Positions 24,024 through 35,930 of a stretch of 64,000 nt of DNA are shown piece after piece. The first letter of the stretch is position 1. Each line of letters opens with the position of its first letter. Under the pieces are notes generated by a model that was not told the origin of the DNA, made no database searches, and saw only the letters and a program-made list of their open reading frames with translations. This DNA is from Bimuria novae-zelandiae CBS 107.79 (lineage: Eukaryota > Ascomycota > Dothideomycetes > Pleosporales > Didymosphaeriaceae): contig ML976701.1 in assembly GCA_010015655.1 (NCBI GenBank), positions 66,689 through 130,688 of the forward strand, in the 5' to 3' direction. A program made the translations under genes and the position numbers.

Positions 24024-27000
24024 TAACAAAGTTGGCTACTAGAGAACCTTGAGGGTTCGTATGCCCATAGTTTTGCCCATACTAAGTCAATTCGTAACGG
24101 TCTTTATGCCGCAGGTGGTGTGTGGGCGGAGGCATCACTGTATAGTGAACTGCCGGCGGTTGTTGCCCGTAGAAGATCTCCTGCACGTACGCCAGCGTTG
24201 GCGTAGATGGGGGTAACTGCGGCTGCGCAATTAGCTGAGAGACGCCCTAGGGTGCCCCAATTGCTAGCTGGTGTTACCTGTAGACGCCGTGTTGCCAGCC
24301 AGAGGTGGCCTAATTGATGGCTGTTGCTGCCTGCTGACAAGCTGTTGTATGCTAGGTAAGGGCTACGTTAGCTGAGGATCTCTAGGGTGCCTAATTTATT
24401 TAAATTTACGACTTATTTGTATAGCGCTTGCCCCGTCTGACGTTTCTAAGTTAACTTATAAAGTAATATAAGGATATCCAGCGCTAGGTGCTAGCTAGCA
24501 GGCACCTGCGATGGTGTCTTTAATAGGTAGTTATTATTAAGACGCTTGGCTAGCGTATAGTTGCGTTTTATACTCCTATTTTTACGCTTTATAGGGCGGA
24601 TAATAGGCTTAAGGATGCGCTTAATAAGTAGTATATATAGTGCCTACGTGCACGTAGTCCAGTAATAAACGTTAAATTAGTAGCTTAAAGACTTATAGAC
24701 TTGTAGTCTTTCTTTATTATTGCATCGCTATAAGGTATTCCTATTATAGCTTATTATAAGTCTTTATAATAAGGTAAAACGAATTTTAAATTTATAAATT
24801 TCCATATATACTAGCGTGCGAGCAATAATTACTTATATATAAGTATAAGTATATAGTTAGTAATATAGCCTTATAGAGCTTTAAATATTAAATTTAATAA
24901 CTAGTACGTAATTTTACTAATAATAATATTATTAGTGAGCTATTGCACGTTATTCTAGTTATTATAAAACCTAGTAAAGCGTTTATATAGGTATTAAGAG
25001 TTACTATTTATAGTACCTAATTACTATTTAATACAGGCGTACGCGCCTTTAACTTTTAATATTACTATTAAGCTATAATATAAAAATTAGTTAGTATAAT
25101 CGCTAGGTAAGTATATTACGTAGTTATTTTACTAAACATTGCGGATATACTTTTCTATATATAGTAATGTTAATTTAATACTCTAAAGTAAAAATTTACC
25201 TTACCTAAGGATTTTAATATTAAGTATATTATAATATCGTCGCATAAAGTTTTTAATTTATAGAGTATTAACCTAAAAAGTATCCTCGCGATATTAATTA
25301 AGTTTCTTAATATATAGAGTATGCGCGTACGTCTCTATACTAATTTATTAATATACTAGTAATATAAAAGGTATAGAATAGAATATCCAGGAAACTTAAT
25401 AAAATAGCACTAGTATAGGTAGTGTATTTATCTATAATAATAACCTTTAGCTAGACTTTAAGGTTATTAAATAGCTTACGTAGCTCGCTAAAGCTAGTAG
25501 CGTAGGTAGCTTTATTATACTTTATTATAAGGCACACGCTAAGGTGTAGTACGTAATTACTACTATTAAAAATAATACTATTAAGTAGCAGTTAGTTATA
25601 TTTATTTATTTTAATAGTATAATTAATAATAAATTTTTTAAACACTGCGTAAAGGTCTGATAGTATTATGAATAGGTGAAATAAAAATATGTAATATAAT
25701 TATTAAAATTAACTTTATGTCTAGGAGAATATAAGTAAATAGTTAACTTATTACGCCTACCTATTTAGGCAATATGCTAGCTAGAGTAAGTAATACGCTA
25801 GCTTAAATAGGCAACGCCCTATAAAAATATAATAGACTTAATAAACGTAGAAAATTAAATGCGTAATTTACCTAAAAAAGTGCGCTCCTTTCGTTAACCT
25901 CTCTCGTAATAGGTTTATTTTTATCTTTAATTATAACTTTTTATACCTATATTATAAATATATATCACGCACGTTATCGCACGTTAACTACATATTTAGA
26001 AAGTTATAGTATATTATTACTATAACTCCGCGTACGCTAATAATTACGGTACTAAAGTATAAAATTACCTTTTGTTTATTTTTCTTTATTTATTACTTAT
26101 TTCTCTACTTAGAGTATGCGTTTATAGATTCATATAATAAATAATTATATAATAATAATTACTACGTTTATTTTTAGCTCTCTATATATAAGATTCATTA
26201 CTTAAAAGACTGTAGATTAAGCGTGTTAATAGTAAAAATATAAAATATAAATAGGTAACTATATTTTTATATTTTATATTAATTCTTATATAGTTCTCAT
26301 TATTAATATTCCTATGCCTCCTATATTATAGGCATTTTATTTTACACATATATTATTTACTAGTAGTATTTTTAGTTACTTAGCTTTTTAGAGGGAACCT
26401 AGTGCTTACGGCCCTAATTATTTAAGAACTCTACTATTATTACTAGTAATAATAATACTACTACTACTTTAGATACTAGTGTATAAGTGCGTAAGGATTA
26501 TTTATATATATAATAAATATTATAATTAATATAGCTATACGTAATTAGGTTCTTAAGCTTACGCTGTTAGGGCACGCGGGCGCTTAATATATAAGTAATA
26601 TAACGCTTTAGGACGCCCTTAAGAACTCCTAATAACGATCTTATTCCCTAAATCACTTATAGCGTTGCTTATATTGGTATTATAAGGCGTCTTATAGCTC
26701 TTTATATACTTATCTATACGTTTATTTCATATATTAAATACTAAAAGTATAGGTACCTAGGTCCTAAGCAGGTTAAATATTAGATTCTTTATTAACTCTA
26801 CTACAATTAAATTATTAAAGTTAATATTAATATTAATATTAATATTAATAGGCATAGAATTTAGTTTACTTATAATTAAGTTACTATATAAATTAAGCGT
26901 ATAAGTAGTTAAATAAATAGCGTTAATAATAGGTGTTAAAGTTAGTAATAAACGCGATACTAATTAAAATAAAATTAAGAATCTGCGCATTAAGTCTCTA

Positions 27001-27051
27001 CTAACGATATTATAGCTTAATTATTTAAAAAAAAAAAAAAAAAATGAATTA
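24024..27051. other. AT-rich block without recognised gene, with one GC-richer island
   Basis: 24027-24390 has balanced composition, with related segments ending CTAGGGTGCC near 24245 and 24385 and a minus-strand open frame of 78 codons I cannot assign. 24400-27026 is extremely TA-rich, with no coding frame or paired ends that I could see. A TTAATA-type microsatellite lies at about 26818-26851, and an 18-A tract at 27027-27044 ends the block directly before the right 138-bp repeat, which could be the tail of a decayed non-LTR element. Confidence 0.5.
26818..26851. repeat. Microsatellite (TTAATA)n
   Basis: Five to six perfect hexamer units in an AT-rich region. Confidence 0.8.
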
Positions 27052-27189
27052 TCCGCCTATAGTAATTTACCCTATTGCTCGATATCTCCAGATGGCTGCT
27101 TGGCTACGCCTTGGCCTGCAGGAAACTTGACCCGATTCGGTTGCAGGCCTGCTCGTGATTACTTCGAGACCTGCCCGTTACGTTGATCC
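27052..27189 (+). repeat. Right copy of the 138-bp inverted repeat
   Basis: Inverted partner of 10958-11095. The last ~40 bp (CGATTACTTCGAGGCCTGCC and onward to CGTCGATCC) recur in tandem at 27190-27231, a duplication absent from the left copy. Confidence 0.85.
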
Positions 27190-27894
27190 CCGCGATTACT
27201 TCGAGGCCTGCCCCCGTTACGTCGATCCTGCAAGGACCCCCAAGACCCTTTGTCAATGCGCCTACCGGCCGATTAATACCGAAGCTATCCCAAGCTTCTC
27301 CACAAGGTCTGGGGTCCGTTCAGCTATCCGGGGAACCATGTGCCCGTCAGTGGAGTATTTAGATTCCACTCGATTATCCACCAATCAGAATAAGTCCCGG
27401 AGCGGGAGCGTGCACGGTCTCCTTCTGCCCGATTCTCCAACGAAATTTTTCGGTCCGTGAGATTCTCTTTCTAGGAATATCTGTTCTTTAATGTCCATTG
27501 TTTGCGTTTCCTTGAGGATTCCACACATGTGTGCGCGAGGTGGCTGCGTCCCGGGGAGAGGGAGGGTGGAAGCTGTAAGAACAACAGGCACGGAGACTGC
27601 CTGCGTTGACCTCGGCTAATGACATCACTATTGAAGGATTTCCTTTCGAAGTCCCACCATGCTGCAACAGACTCCAGGGTGCAGGCAGGCATGCAGGTAT
27701 ACTAGAAAATATACGAGCAAGGCGGGCGGAATGGCGGAGCGGCGGCACGTCACTTCCGCGATGTGTCGCGTCGTCCGGACACAGACGACAGTGGAGTCAA
27801 GATGCGAAAAGATCCAAAGACACAGTGGGGCTGACAAGCTGTTTCAAAGCAATGTTTCTTTCTCGATTTACAGTGTGCGTCCTGAGAAGCTTAA
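27190..27894. other. Intergenic region downstream of the dioxygenase gene
   Basis: Normal composition outside the RIP block. It holds the partial tandem copy of the inverted repeat (27190-27231) and a CCAAT-type motif near 27380. Overlapping short ORFs on both strands have no recognisable domain and I do not call a gene. Confidence 0.45.
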
Positions 27895-29094
27895 TCATGC
27901 GCTAGCCTGCACGACCTGCACCCAGTCGCCTTGACTCCCCTCATATTGTCCTGGCACAGCATCCCCGTCCCACAAGCTCGCGAGGATGACTCTATCCTCC
28001 TGCTTTCCCTCCCAGGGCTGTCGGCCATGCTGCGATATCACATTGTCGTACACCAATACATCACTTTGTTCCCACTTGTGCAACACCCTGATCTTGTCCG
28101 TTATATCGGCTAATCTCTTCAGGTACTCCTCAGGAATAGGCGTACCGTTTCCATAAAGTTGCTTTGTTATATTTCTACGACTCGAATTGGGAGAGGAGTC
28201 GTCGACAAAGTTTTTATAGTATGCCGCGAGGCCAGTGAACAGAGTTGGGAGGTTGGTATGCGGGTGCGTCCGTATGACAGGCAAGTGGTGCGTCAGAGTG
28301 AGAGTCTCGTCGTCGTCGGTCCATTTCCACGTGGTGTGTTCACCTCTTCCGTACCGTTTGATCTGCTCTTCGACCTTACGCTTTCGCGTAGCTTTGTTGT
28401 CACCGTCCACGATGTCTTTTCCAAAGGCTTGCTTCAGGGTCGAACCTCCTGCATATTGTTGCTCCACCTTGTAGGTGACCTTGCTGAGGATTCCCTTTTC
28501 TGCTAGAATGTCTATGAATTCGGGCATCTCTTCCTTGGCTCGCTGAAGTAACTCCAGAGAGGAAGAAATCGGCGTTTCCCCACCTTTCGTGGGTGCACTG
28601 TGGCAGTAGAAGAAAATATACTCTGGCGCATGCGGTACCTGGGGTGATTCATTATGGTTGTAAATGAGTACTTCCTTTGGTGCCTCATTTGCCGGGGCAA
28701 TATTAGGAGCTAGGAGTGGTCGGTCCACAACGATGCCAATTATCTCGTGAGGGGAGTAACCGAAGGCATACGAGAATTTGCTAAAGTCGCTGGCAGAATG
28801 GATTGGAAGGCCGCGGAAGAGCAGAGTACCATGGAGAGCAAGCTTCTTCGTAAAAAGCCCTTCTTTCGCTTGAAGGTCTCTGATGGTCGAGATTGCGGAT
28901 TCCAAAGTCGGTTGCACCCCTTCCACCATCAAGGGTTGCAGTGCAAGGGGCGTCACAGTGTCCTTCGGGTGGGGCCGACCAAGCACGCGTTGATTACTCG
29001 ATGGGAGCGATACGGGCTCGAAGACGAGTGGAAACGCAACGTCACTATCCAGCTTCAGTTGCTCAACGTCGCGAGGAGCGATTGAAGCAGTCAT
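27895..29094 (-). CDS. TauD/TfdA-family Fe(II)/2-oxoglutarate-dependent dioxygenase
   Basis: Single-exon gene for a 399-residue protein. The fold family uses Fe(II) and 2-oxoglutarate to oxidise a small substrate. Iron ligands appear as H147-x-E149 (YNHNES) and a distal His at about 356 (SQHGRQPWEG), with an Arg at about 368 (EDRVILASLWD) that would bind 2-oxoglutarate; KGGETPISSS at about 170-179 is also typical. The ATG at 29094 is preferred to an in-frame start at 29205, because a TATAAA lies only about 20 nt before the latter. Substrate unknown: taurine is only the family name-giver. No signal peptide, so probably cytosolic. It is intact although only 0.7 kb from RIP-mutated sequence. Divergently oriented to the UNC-93-like gene. 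Confidence 0.9.
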   Translation of the reverse strand: MTASIAPRDVEQLKLDSDVAFPLVFEPVSLPSSNQRVLGRPHPKDTVTPLALQPLMVEGVQPTLESAISTIRDLQAKEGLFTKKLALHGTLLFRGLPIHSASDFSKFSYAFGYSPHEIIGIVVDRPLLAPNIAPANEAPKEVLIYNHNESPQVPHAPEYIFFYCHSAPTKGGETPISSSLELLQRAKEEMPEFIDILAEKGILSKVTYKVEQQYAGGSTLKQAFGKDIVDGDNKATRKRKVEEQIKRYGRGEHTTWKWTDDDETLTLTHHLPVIRTHPHTNLPTLFTGLAAYYKNFVDDSSPNSSRRNITKQLYGNGTPIPEEYLKRLADITDKIRVLHKWEQSDVLVYDNVISQHGRQPWEGKQEDRVILASLWDGDAVPGQYEGSQGDWVQVVQASA

Positions 29095-29796
29095 ACTGGG
29101 CGCCCTGGTTGGTGATTCGGCCGTAAATAATGGAATTTTCTCGTGGAAGGGAGAATACGAAACAAACCGGCAAGTATGCAAGCAAGTTTGCTCGACTCCA
29201 CCCAATGCCCGATGTTCTGGTGTTTATAGGCACTAATGTCCGCTGGGTACCCCACCTTCACCAAATGCTGTCATTTCACGCGACGATTGTGCAACAATCA
29301 GATCCTAAATAGTAGTTTATCTAGTTACAGCCTCATACGAGCGGTGGATAGTTAGCAAAGTTTTCATGTGATTAAACATTTAAATCAGGTAGATGCTAGG
29401 TGATTGTGCGATGCCGGATACCTACGCTGTATGCTCTGAACAACAGCCCTCAACGAGCGACCACTATGTTATGTTTACTGGAACTAGGTGATATTCTATA
29501 CAATTTTGCTCATGCTGACTGCGGATTGCCTTGAAGGCAATAGGACGAGGTGTTCTCGAATCGCGGGATGTGTTAAGACTGGGATCTTCCTGTCTTATCT
29601 TTGCCCAGTCTACTAATAATTGCCCAAATGCTTACCGTGGAGTATCAGTCCATTGGGGAAAAGACTCTCGGGCGATGGATTCAGCTGTTCAAGTCGTTGG
29701 CGACGAGAAAAGAAAATGCCCCCACTTGCGAAAAATCGTCAATCGTTCTAAATGTTGCGTGCTTGCAACCGCCGAACAACGCAGGGATGCAGTAAA
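29095..29796. promoter_or_regulatory. Shared divergent promoter region (dioxygenase / UNC-93-like gene)
   Basis: This 702-bp gap separates two outward-facing start codons. On the minus strand a TATAAA (29222-29227) sits about 130 nt before the dioxygenase ATG. No specific transcription-factor site can be argued. Confidence 0.5.
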
Positions 29797-30449
29797 ATGA
29801 CCCACGCGATAAAAGATGGTGACACCCCATCAGATCAAATGCAAAGACTCAGCACAGCCAAATTTGGTCATATTAAGCTCTGCATGTCGACTCACGGTGC
29901 CGACGTGTCAAAAGGACACGCCGAAATCGACGATAGCGATGTGTCGCAAGAGTCCCCGGTCCCTTCAACCACCCGAACAACATTTTTTCGCACCACCTTG
30001 TTCCAGATCCTTGTCGTTGGAACATGCGCATTCTGTGCTCCCGGTATCTGGTCTGCCATGAACGGCCTCGGTGTAGGTGGTTCTCAATCTCCCGACCTCG
30101 TCAATGGTAAGCAACCCGTCTTCTGGAGATCAATGTAATCAACAAGTAACCCTCTCCCAGCTGCGAACGCACTTCTGTACGCGTTCATGACGGTCACCTG
30201 CTTTCTGGGACCATGGCTCACGAACCTCATTGGATTCAAATACACGCTTGCGATTGGTTCCAGACTTGCTATCAGTCAGGTAACTCAGTTCGAACTGACT
30301 GAACTGACTGCCAAGACTTAGTTTAGTTAGTTAGTTCTTAAGGCCGCTAGATGTTAGTCTAGTTAGTTTAAAGGCCTCTAGACTAACTAAACTAACTAAT
30401 ATTAGACTAACGTTAGACTAACGTTAGCTATTTTTAAAGCAGAATTTTA

Positions 30450-32735
30450 TCCCCCGCATGGCCAACATCGCCCTGGCACGGGCCACATCTTATTAGCCAA
30501 TTAGATGCAAATACACTAAATGTTTGTCGTCATGTAGGCAATTTTTGTTTGCCAGCTAAAACACGCCTTTTTCAAAAGCTTTTATATATGCAACTATGCC
30601 TAATCGTACAGCGCCATTAAGCAACGATGCCAACTTCGTAAAATATATAAAGTACAGCCTAAAGGCAGGAGATTTGCCTAATTTACCTACTTAGCTACCA
30701 CCCTTATAGCAACCGCTTAAAATTAATAATCTATATACTTTTAGACGCGCTTTCTTACCTAACTATATAGATTTTAACTCTCCTATTACTTTGTTTAACT
30801 TGTTTTTTAATGCAGGCGTCGTCGATTAGATCGTATACTATACAAATTAGCATGCTAAAAAGCTTTAGGCTGACGCGCCCTTAACGCCTAATTACTATTA
30901 ATAAAAACCTACCTCTCTAAGTAAGCTGTATACGTACTTCGCCGTCGTTATTTATATAGGCGTCCACCAGGAGCCCTCGCTTGTTAAATACTAGTAAAAG
31001 CTTTATAGGACAGCGCCTTAGCATAAGATTAATCGCTACATGTTAAAGGAGAGATAGCAGTAGCTTAATTACTACTTATACTATATAGAGGTTAACTAGA
31101 GCTTTAAGTCTCCCTTTAGCCAAGTGTAGGATTTCTCAGAGACGCTCCGCAAGCGTAGCTTTAAGTACTAGGCGCTTAGCGTACACCTCTACGTTAATAA
31201 GGTAATTACGAGATTTACAGGCCGTGTAAGTAAGGTTATAATAATAAAAATAAAGCCTGCGCCTAAAGGCTTTAAGATCTAGTACTTAGCTAATAATAAA
31301 GTAATTCTAAACTAGTTATTTTATGCTAGAGGGCAAGGGCCTATTAACTTACTTAACTTACCTGCTAACGCGCTAGCTTTTACTTCTATAGAGTTAGTTC
31401 CTATTACTCTTATACTTGCCGTAAACGCTACCAGCCAGCGCCTCTTTCCGCCAAATCTCTATATTATGTAGGACGACAATCTCTTTAACACTATCCCTAT
31501 ACTTAAATACCTTAGATCTAAAGGCGTAGGCTGCGCTGGGACAGTCTACATAATAAAAATAATAATAAAGGAGATTTTTAAAGCAATAGTAAAGGCAGAA
31601 TTATAAGTAAAGGCGCTAGCTATTAGCACTCGCACGCGGGTAAAGCTCTTAAAGGAGCGCTTTAATAGTAACTTAATAAAACTTAAAACACACTATACGC
31701 GCAAGCTAGAGTGGGGAGATACTTACTAGGCGCTCTCGCAGAGTCAGCAGGTGCTTTAGGTAGCTTAGAGAGATAACCAGGTCATTCTTTTTGCCAGTAC
31801 TATCGCTAAGCGTGAGTACTTTGCCCTTAACACCATGCCAATACTCCGCTAACGATAGTCGCCACAAGTAACTTAGGTCATTATAAAGCTCCGCCGACGC
31901 TCTAAGATGGCTCTAAATAACAAAAAACTCTTTAAGAAAGCCTTTAGCAACGAGCCTATTAAGTTACTAAATATCCCTTAGATAATAGATAACTATAATT
32001 ACTATAAAAGCGAGGTTAATTGCTTTAACTAAATAAAAAGCTACTACTCTATTTAGCAGGTCCGCTAGCGTACCTAGCGCCCGCTCTAGTACTTTCTGCT
32101 AGATCTAACGCTTAATAATTACTATAGGCTCTCCTTATACTCCTCTCGCGACTCTGCCAAACGCTCCGGCCACAAGAAGTTCCTATACAAGCTTATTAAA
32201 TAGCTCTTTAAGCGAGGTAGCCACCCTACTCGAGGCTTAAATAAGCGTAAGCGACCTGACGACGTACTCGCTAGCGGAGAGGGCAACTTCGGTAGCTCAC
32301 ACACATCTATAAAGCTATTTACGGAGGGCAAAAGCTGTGTTAATTACGCGGTAGCTAGACGTATAACTAATAAGAAGCTCTAATCCTGGACACCTCTAGT
32401 ATAAGTTATAGGTAATACAAGGTTATTTTATAGCTCTTAATACCTATTATATACTTATTATAGCTATACGCTTTGCTAGCTACCTTTATATAGGCTAGAA
32501 GTTAATACTAAGTGCTAGGTAGAGCACCTCCGCCGGCATTAAATAATTAGGTTAACGGACACAAAAGCAAGCTTAACCATCATGTAAACCTATCTTAAAG
32601 CCCTTAGAGATGCAAAATCTATGCGAAGTTACCCTACAGAGGCATAATTCTTAGTGTTCTGCCGGGTCGGAGCAATTCATCCGATTGGCCCTTAAATGGT
32701 GGCCCGTGCCAGGGCGATGTTGGCCATGCGGGGGA
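30450..32735 (+). mobile_element. piggyBac-like DNA transposon, RIP-decayed
   Basis: Near-perfect ~38-bp inverted repeats begin TCCCCCGCATGGCCAACATC at 30450 and end with the complement at 32735; beyond them the match continues weakly (CCAATTAGATG against CCAATCGGATG). Flanking bases are TA on both sides, not the TTAA normal for piggyBac. It sits in the left subterminal region of the hAT element. Confidence 0.8.
30596..32540 (+). pseudogene. piggyBac-type transposase (DDE_Tnp_1_7), RIP-decayed
   Basis: The plus-strand frame shows the fungal piggyBac layout: FFNAGVVDQIV-like N-terminal block near 30800, LYTYFAVVIYIGVHQEPSL near 30930, the conserved ITRFTGRVSKVIIIK-KPAPKGFK block near 31205-31275, YIM-DDNLF near 31460 and a Cys/His-poor remnant of the C-terminal domain ending EHLRRH near 32540. 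Gln and Trp positions are stops. Confidence 0.78.
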
Positions 32736-32880
32736 TAGTTATAATAGCTATATCTAGTGCGGCTTCGAAGCCGCGCTAGTCCTGGATACATAGGCACTAA
32801 TCCTATATAAGTTAAAATATATAGCATTAAGCTAATTAGAGCTTGTGGAGGTGCGCTAGCCACACCTAGCAAGCCTTTTA

Positions 32881-32907
32881 CGTCGCGTCGCGTCGCGTCG
32901 CGTCGCA
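32881..32907. repeat. CGTCG pentamer tandem repeat
   Basis: Five perfect units of a 5-bp repeat about 60-80 bp upstream of the presumed hAT transposase start, free of RIP mutation. Confidence 0.8.
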
Positions 32908-33879
32908 TCTGCTATACACACGACGCTACACTACTATTGCCATAATACTGTTTGGTGTACTTTATGTCTACTCCCTCTAATTCAGGCCTTTGCCGCCTTG
33001 TAGAATACGACAAGCGTAATCCTCCTCTACCATCGCTATCGAACGCGCCTACTGTTGACGATACTACGGGCGAGGCACAGGCTAATGAGCCTGTGGCAGT
33101 ACAGGCGGACTTCCCTAACGACGGCGACGACGACGATAATTACAACAGGCTTGATTTTAAGCGTGTGCCGTACCTCGAGCAGCGCCAAGTTAAGCGCAAT
33201 AGTCGCGGTGGGCTAAAAAGCTAGATCTACCGCCACGGCTGGGCCGTCTGGCACCGCAAGTACAAGAAGAACTACTAACTTTGCCGGTACTGCCATTAAT
33301 AACAAAAGCAGGAGGCTTACTATAAGGCTAATAGCACTATAAACGCTAGCTAATACCTCTTAAGTAATAAGCCTAAATACTTATATAGACCTAATAAACC
33401 TATACTAATTACTAGCTAAAAAAGTAATATTATAGGCGCGCTTATAAAGTCCTAAGTATATATTATAAAGTCTAAAGGGATAAAGGTATTATAAAAAGTA
33501 GTAAATAAAATAATAATTAATTTTTTAATTTTTTAATTTTAGGACGTGCTAAAAAACTAAATAGTTATAAATAATTAAAGACTTCGCATAATAAAAACGC
33601 TATAGTTTTAAGCTATAATTATAATTATAAGTTTATTAGCTAAAGTCCTCTTTTAGCGTAGCTACTAAACGCTCCGCGATTATATTATTATTAAGTATAA
33701 TATATACATACTAGCTATTACTAACTACCTTTACAAAGCCTAGTTACTTATATATATATTATTTAATAACTAGACTTTAACTAGTAGGTAGTAGAGTCTC
33801 CCCCCCAGATTTAACACAACCCTAGATTTAACCTAGCAAAATTAACTCTACACACGCGATCGTATTACGCGTCGCGTGC

Positions 33880-35930
33880 GCTTTGCCGGCCCCTCTAATA
33901 AACTATCTACTGAATAATCTAAACCTTCCGCTTCCTCCTAACTATCTTCTTCTAGTACTACAACCTTTTATAGGCGCCCCTTTACTTATTTTATTATTAG
34001 CTTCGCCTCCTCCTCGCGGGCGATCTGCAACACTTCTATTATTATATAGATTAATTAACCTTTTAGTTAAACTCTTTTTCCTTTCTTAGCCTTCTTTTAC
34101 TTTTAAAGAAGCTTAGACTAATCTGCGATCTACTTAGCTTAAATAGCTATTATAGTATTTTACATTTTATAAAGGCGTGTTATCCGCTCTGCGTAGCGTT
34201 TTACTAGCGAAAGGACTGCGGGATCCTCGCGAAGCAACTCTATAAATTACTTATTTAATTTTAGTAGTTCTACTAGCTCTAGAGGAGAGTTTTATAGTAA
34301 AGAGAGATCTAGATTAGTTGCTGTAAGCAGGTGGGTGGTATGTGTGAAGGTAGTATATTGTGTGTGTAATTGTCTGAGTTGCTCTGTGTGTTGTTCAGTG
34401 TTGTGTTCTGTGTACATGGAGTGATCAGAGGCTCGTATATAGAGATAGAGCTAACTCATGAGACTAGTGTCGTTATGTGACATATCTCTAGGCTGCTTAC
34501 AGTTGCTTATTATAGTATAGCTAGGACAGGCAATGGCGGGGGTAACTTATAAGACAGGTTACTAAGGACGCGTATAGGTAACGCAGGCTATAAGCTAGCG
34601 GCACGCTATCTACTAAGTATATTTTTCTTTAATATTGCCTTCTCTCGTGCGTAGAATAGTAATTCTATTTACTCTAATTATAGAATGCGCTATAAGCTAA
34701 GCCGGGATATCGCATGCGTCTTACAGGAGTTGTTAGATTTAATAGTGTTCTGTCACTTTGAGATAATGCAATGATGAGAATTTGATGGATGTGATAATTA
34801 ATTAATCGATATTCGTGTTCTGTGTTCCTGGAATGTAGATGTGTGCGAGGCTCTAAATAAGTGCCGCTGTAGCGCTAGCCCTATTTAGAATAGTACAAAA
34901 GAGAGAGTGCTCCAGCCTTATATCCACAACAGATAGAGGCTATATAATCGGACAGGAGTGATACCGTTTAAATACTAAAAAGATACTAAGATTAAGAGGT
35001 TAGAGTATATGCAAGTAATAAGCAGGCATAATTAAAAGATTAATCTAATTTCTTATATAGTGGGTGATAAAATCTACGCGTATATAACTTCTATGTCTAT
35101 TCGCGATAAGTAAACGCTGGCGCCCCGTAGCCTTGTTGCGGGTTAATAGATCGAATACTCTCTTTAGCTATTCTAGACCCAGGTTATTTAATGTCTAGCT
35201 ATTCTTACTAGTAGCAAAATGCCACCCTAGAGGCAATTGCTTATTAATCTATCGTGTGTTAATATTATTTCTTTTAAAAATTAGGAGGGGAGCTAGCGCT
35301 TCGCCTATAGCATTAATATACTTAATATCTATAACCTATTCTTGCTTCCTAGTAATTACTTTGTCCTTTTAAGTAGCATTAAGGTATACTAATACCTTTA
35401 TAATCTGCTCCTCACTAACACCGAATCCTGACTTATCCATGTTCTATATATCCAAAGGGAGGTACGCATGCTCCTCTATTTTTAAAGCTACTGCGTTAAA
35501 CTAGCGCTCTACACGCGCGTAGGATGCTCCTTCCTTTTGTAAATGCTTAAGATGCCTAGCAAATACCCCTTCTATTTTAGGGTTCCTCTTTTAGAAACGT
35601 GTAATCTATTTATCGTTAATATAGAAGAGTAATTATAAAGGAGGGGCTAGTAATAACGCGTGCGTGACGCGTACGGCCTACATAAGAAGGGTAAGCTCCT
35701 TTAGCATTAAGTAGGTAATTTAGGTTCTAGTAATAGTATAGTTCTTAATCTATTATATAAGAGTCTTTTCTTCCGCGTTTGACAGGATCTAAGTTATTTC
35801 GTGGCTTATAGACTACGTTAAGCCGCCATAATGCCTGCGGTGTAAGGTGCGTCGCGAAACTTTAAAGAAGTCTGTAGCAGAATTTAGAGAAGAAAAATCT
35901 TTATTTTAAAAGGCATATAAAGCCTTCTAT
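33880..35930 (-). pseudogene. Pogo E transposase, RIP-decayed
   Basis: On the minus strand from about 35915 there is an N-terminal segment with FKVSRRTLHRR, a CENP-B-type region, then the DDE_1 block NMDKSGFGVSEEQ near 35440, IGEALAPLLIFK near 35300, LLIADRHRSYIR near 35100 and a C-terminal coiled region down to about 33880. Stops are TAA/TAG. A short open minus/plus overlap near 33883-34089 is a shadow. Confidence 0.75.
34321..34502. mobile_element. Possible 182-bp MITE within pogo E
   Basis: Perfect 10-bp inverted ends CTGTAAGCAG...CTGCTTACAG with flanking TTG on each side (34318-34320, 34503-34505). The inside is GT-rich and much less RIP-mutated than its surroundings. The short TIR and possible 3-bp duplication make this tentative. 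Confidence 0.35.

Noticed and set aside
10958..27189. Starship-type giant element
   Set aside because: No tyrosine-recombinase (DUF3435) captain frame was seen inside the bracketed block; contents are ordinary pogo and Gypsy elements.
27155..27460. 101-codon plus-strand ORF after the right inverted repeat
   Set aside because: Begins inside the repeat, has no domain and no splice or promoter support.
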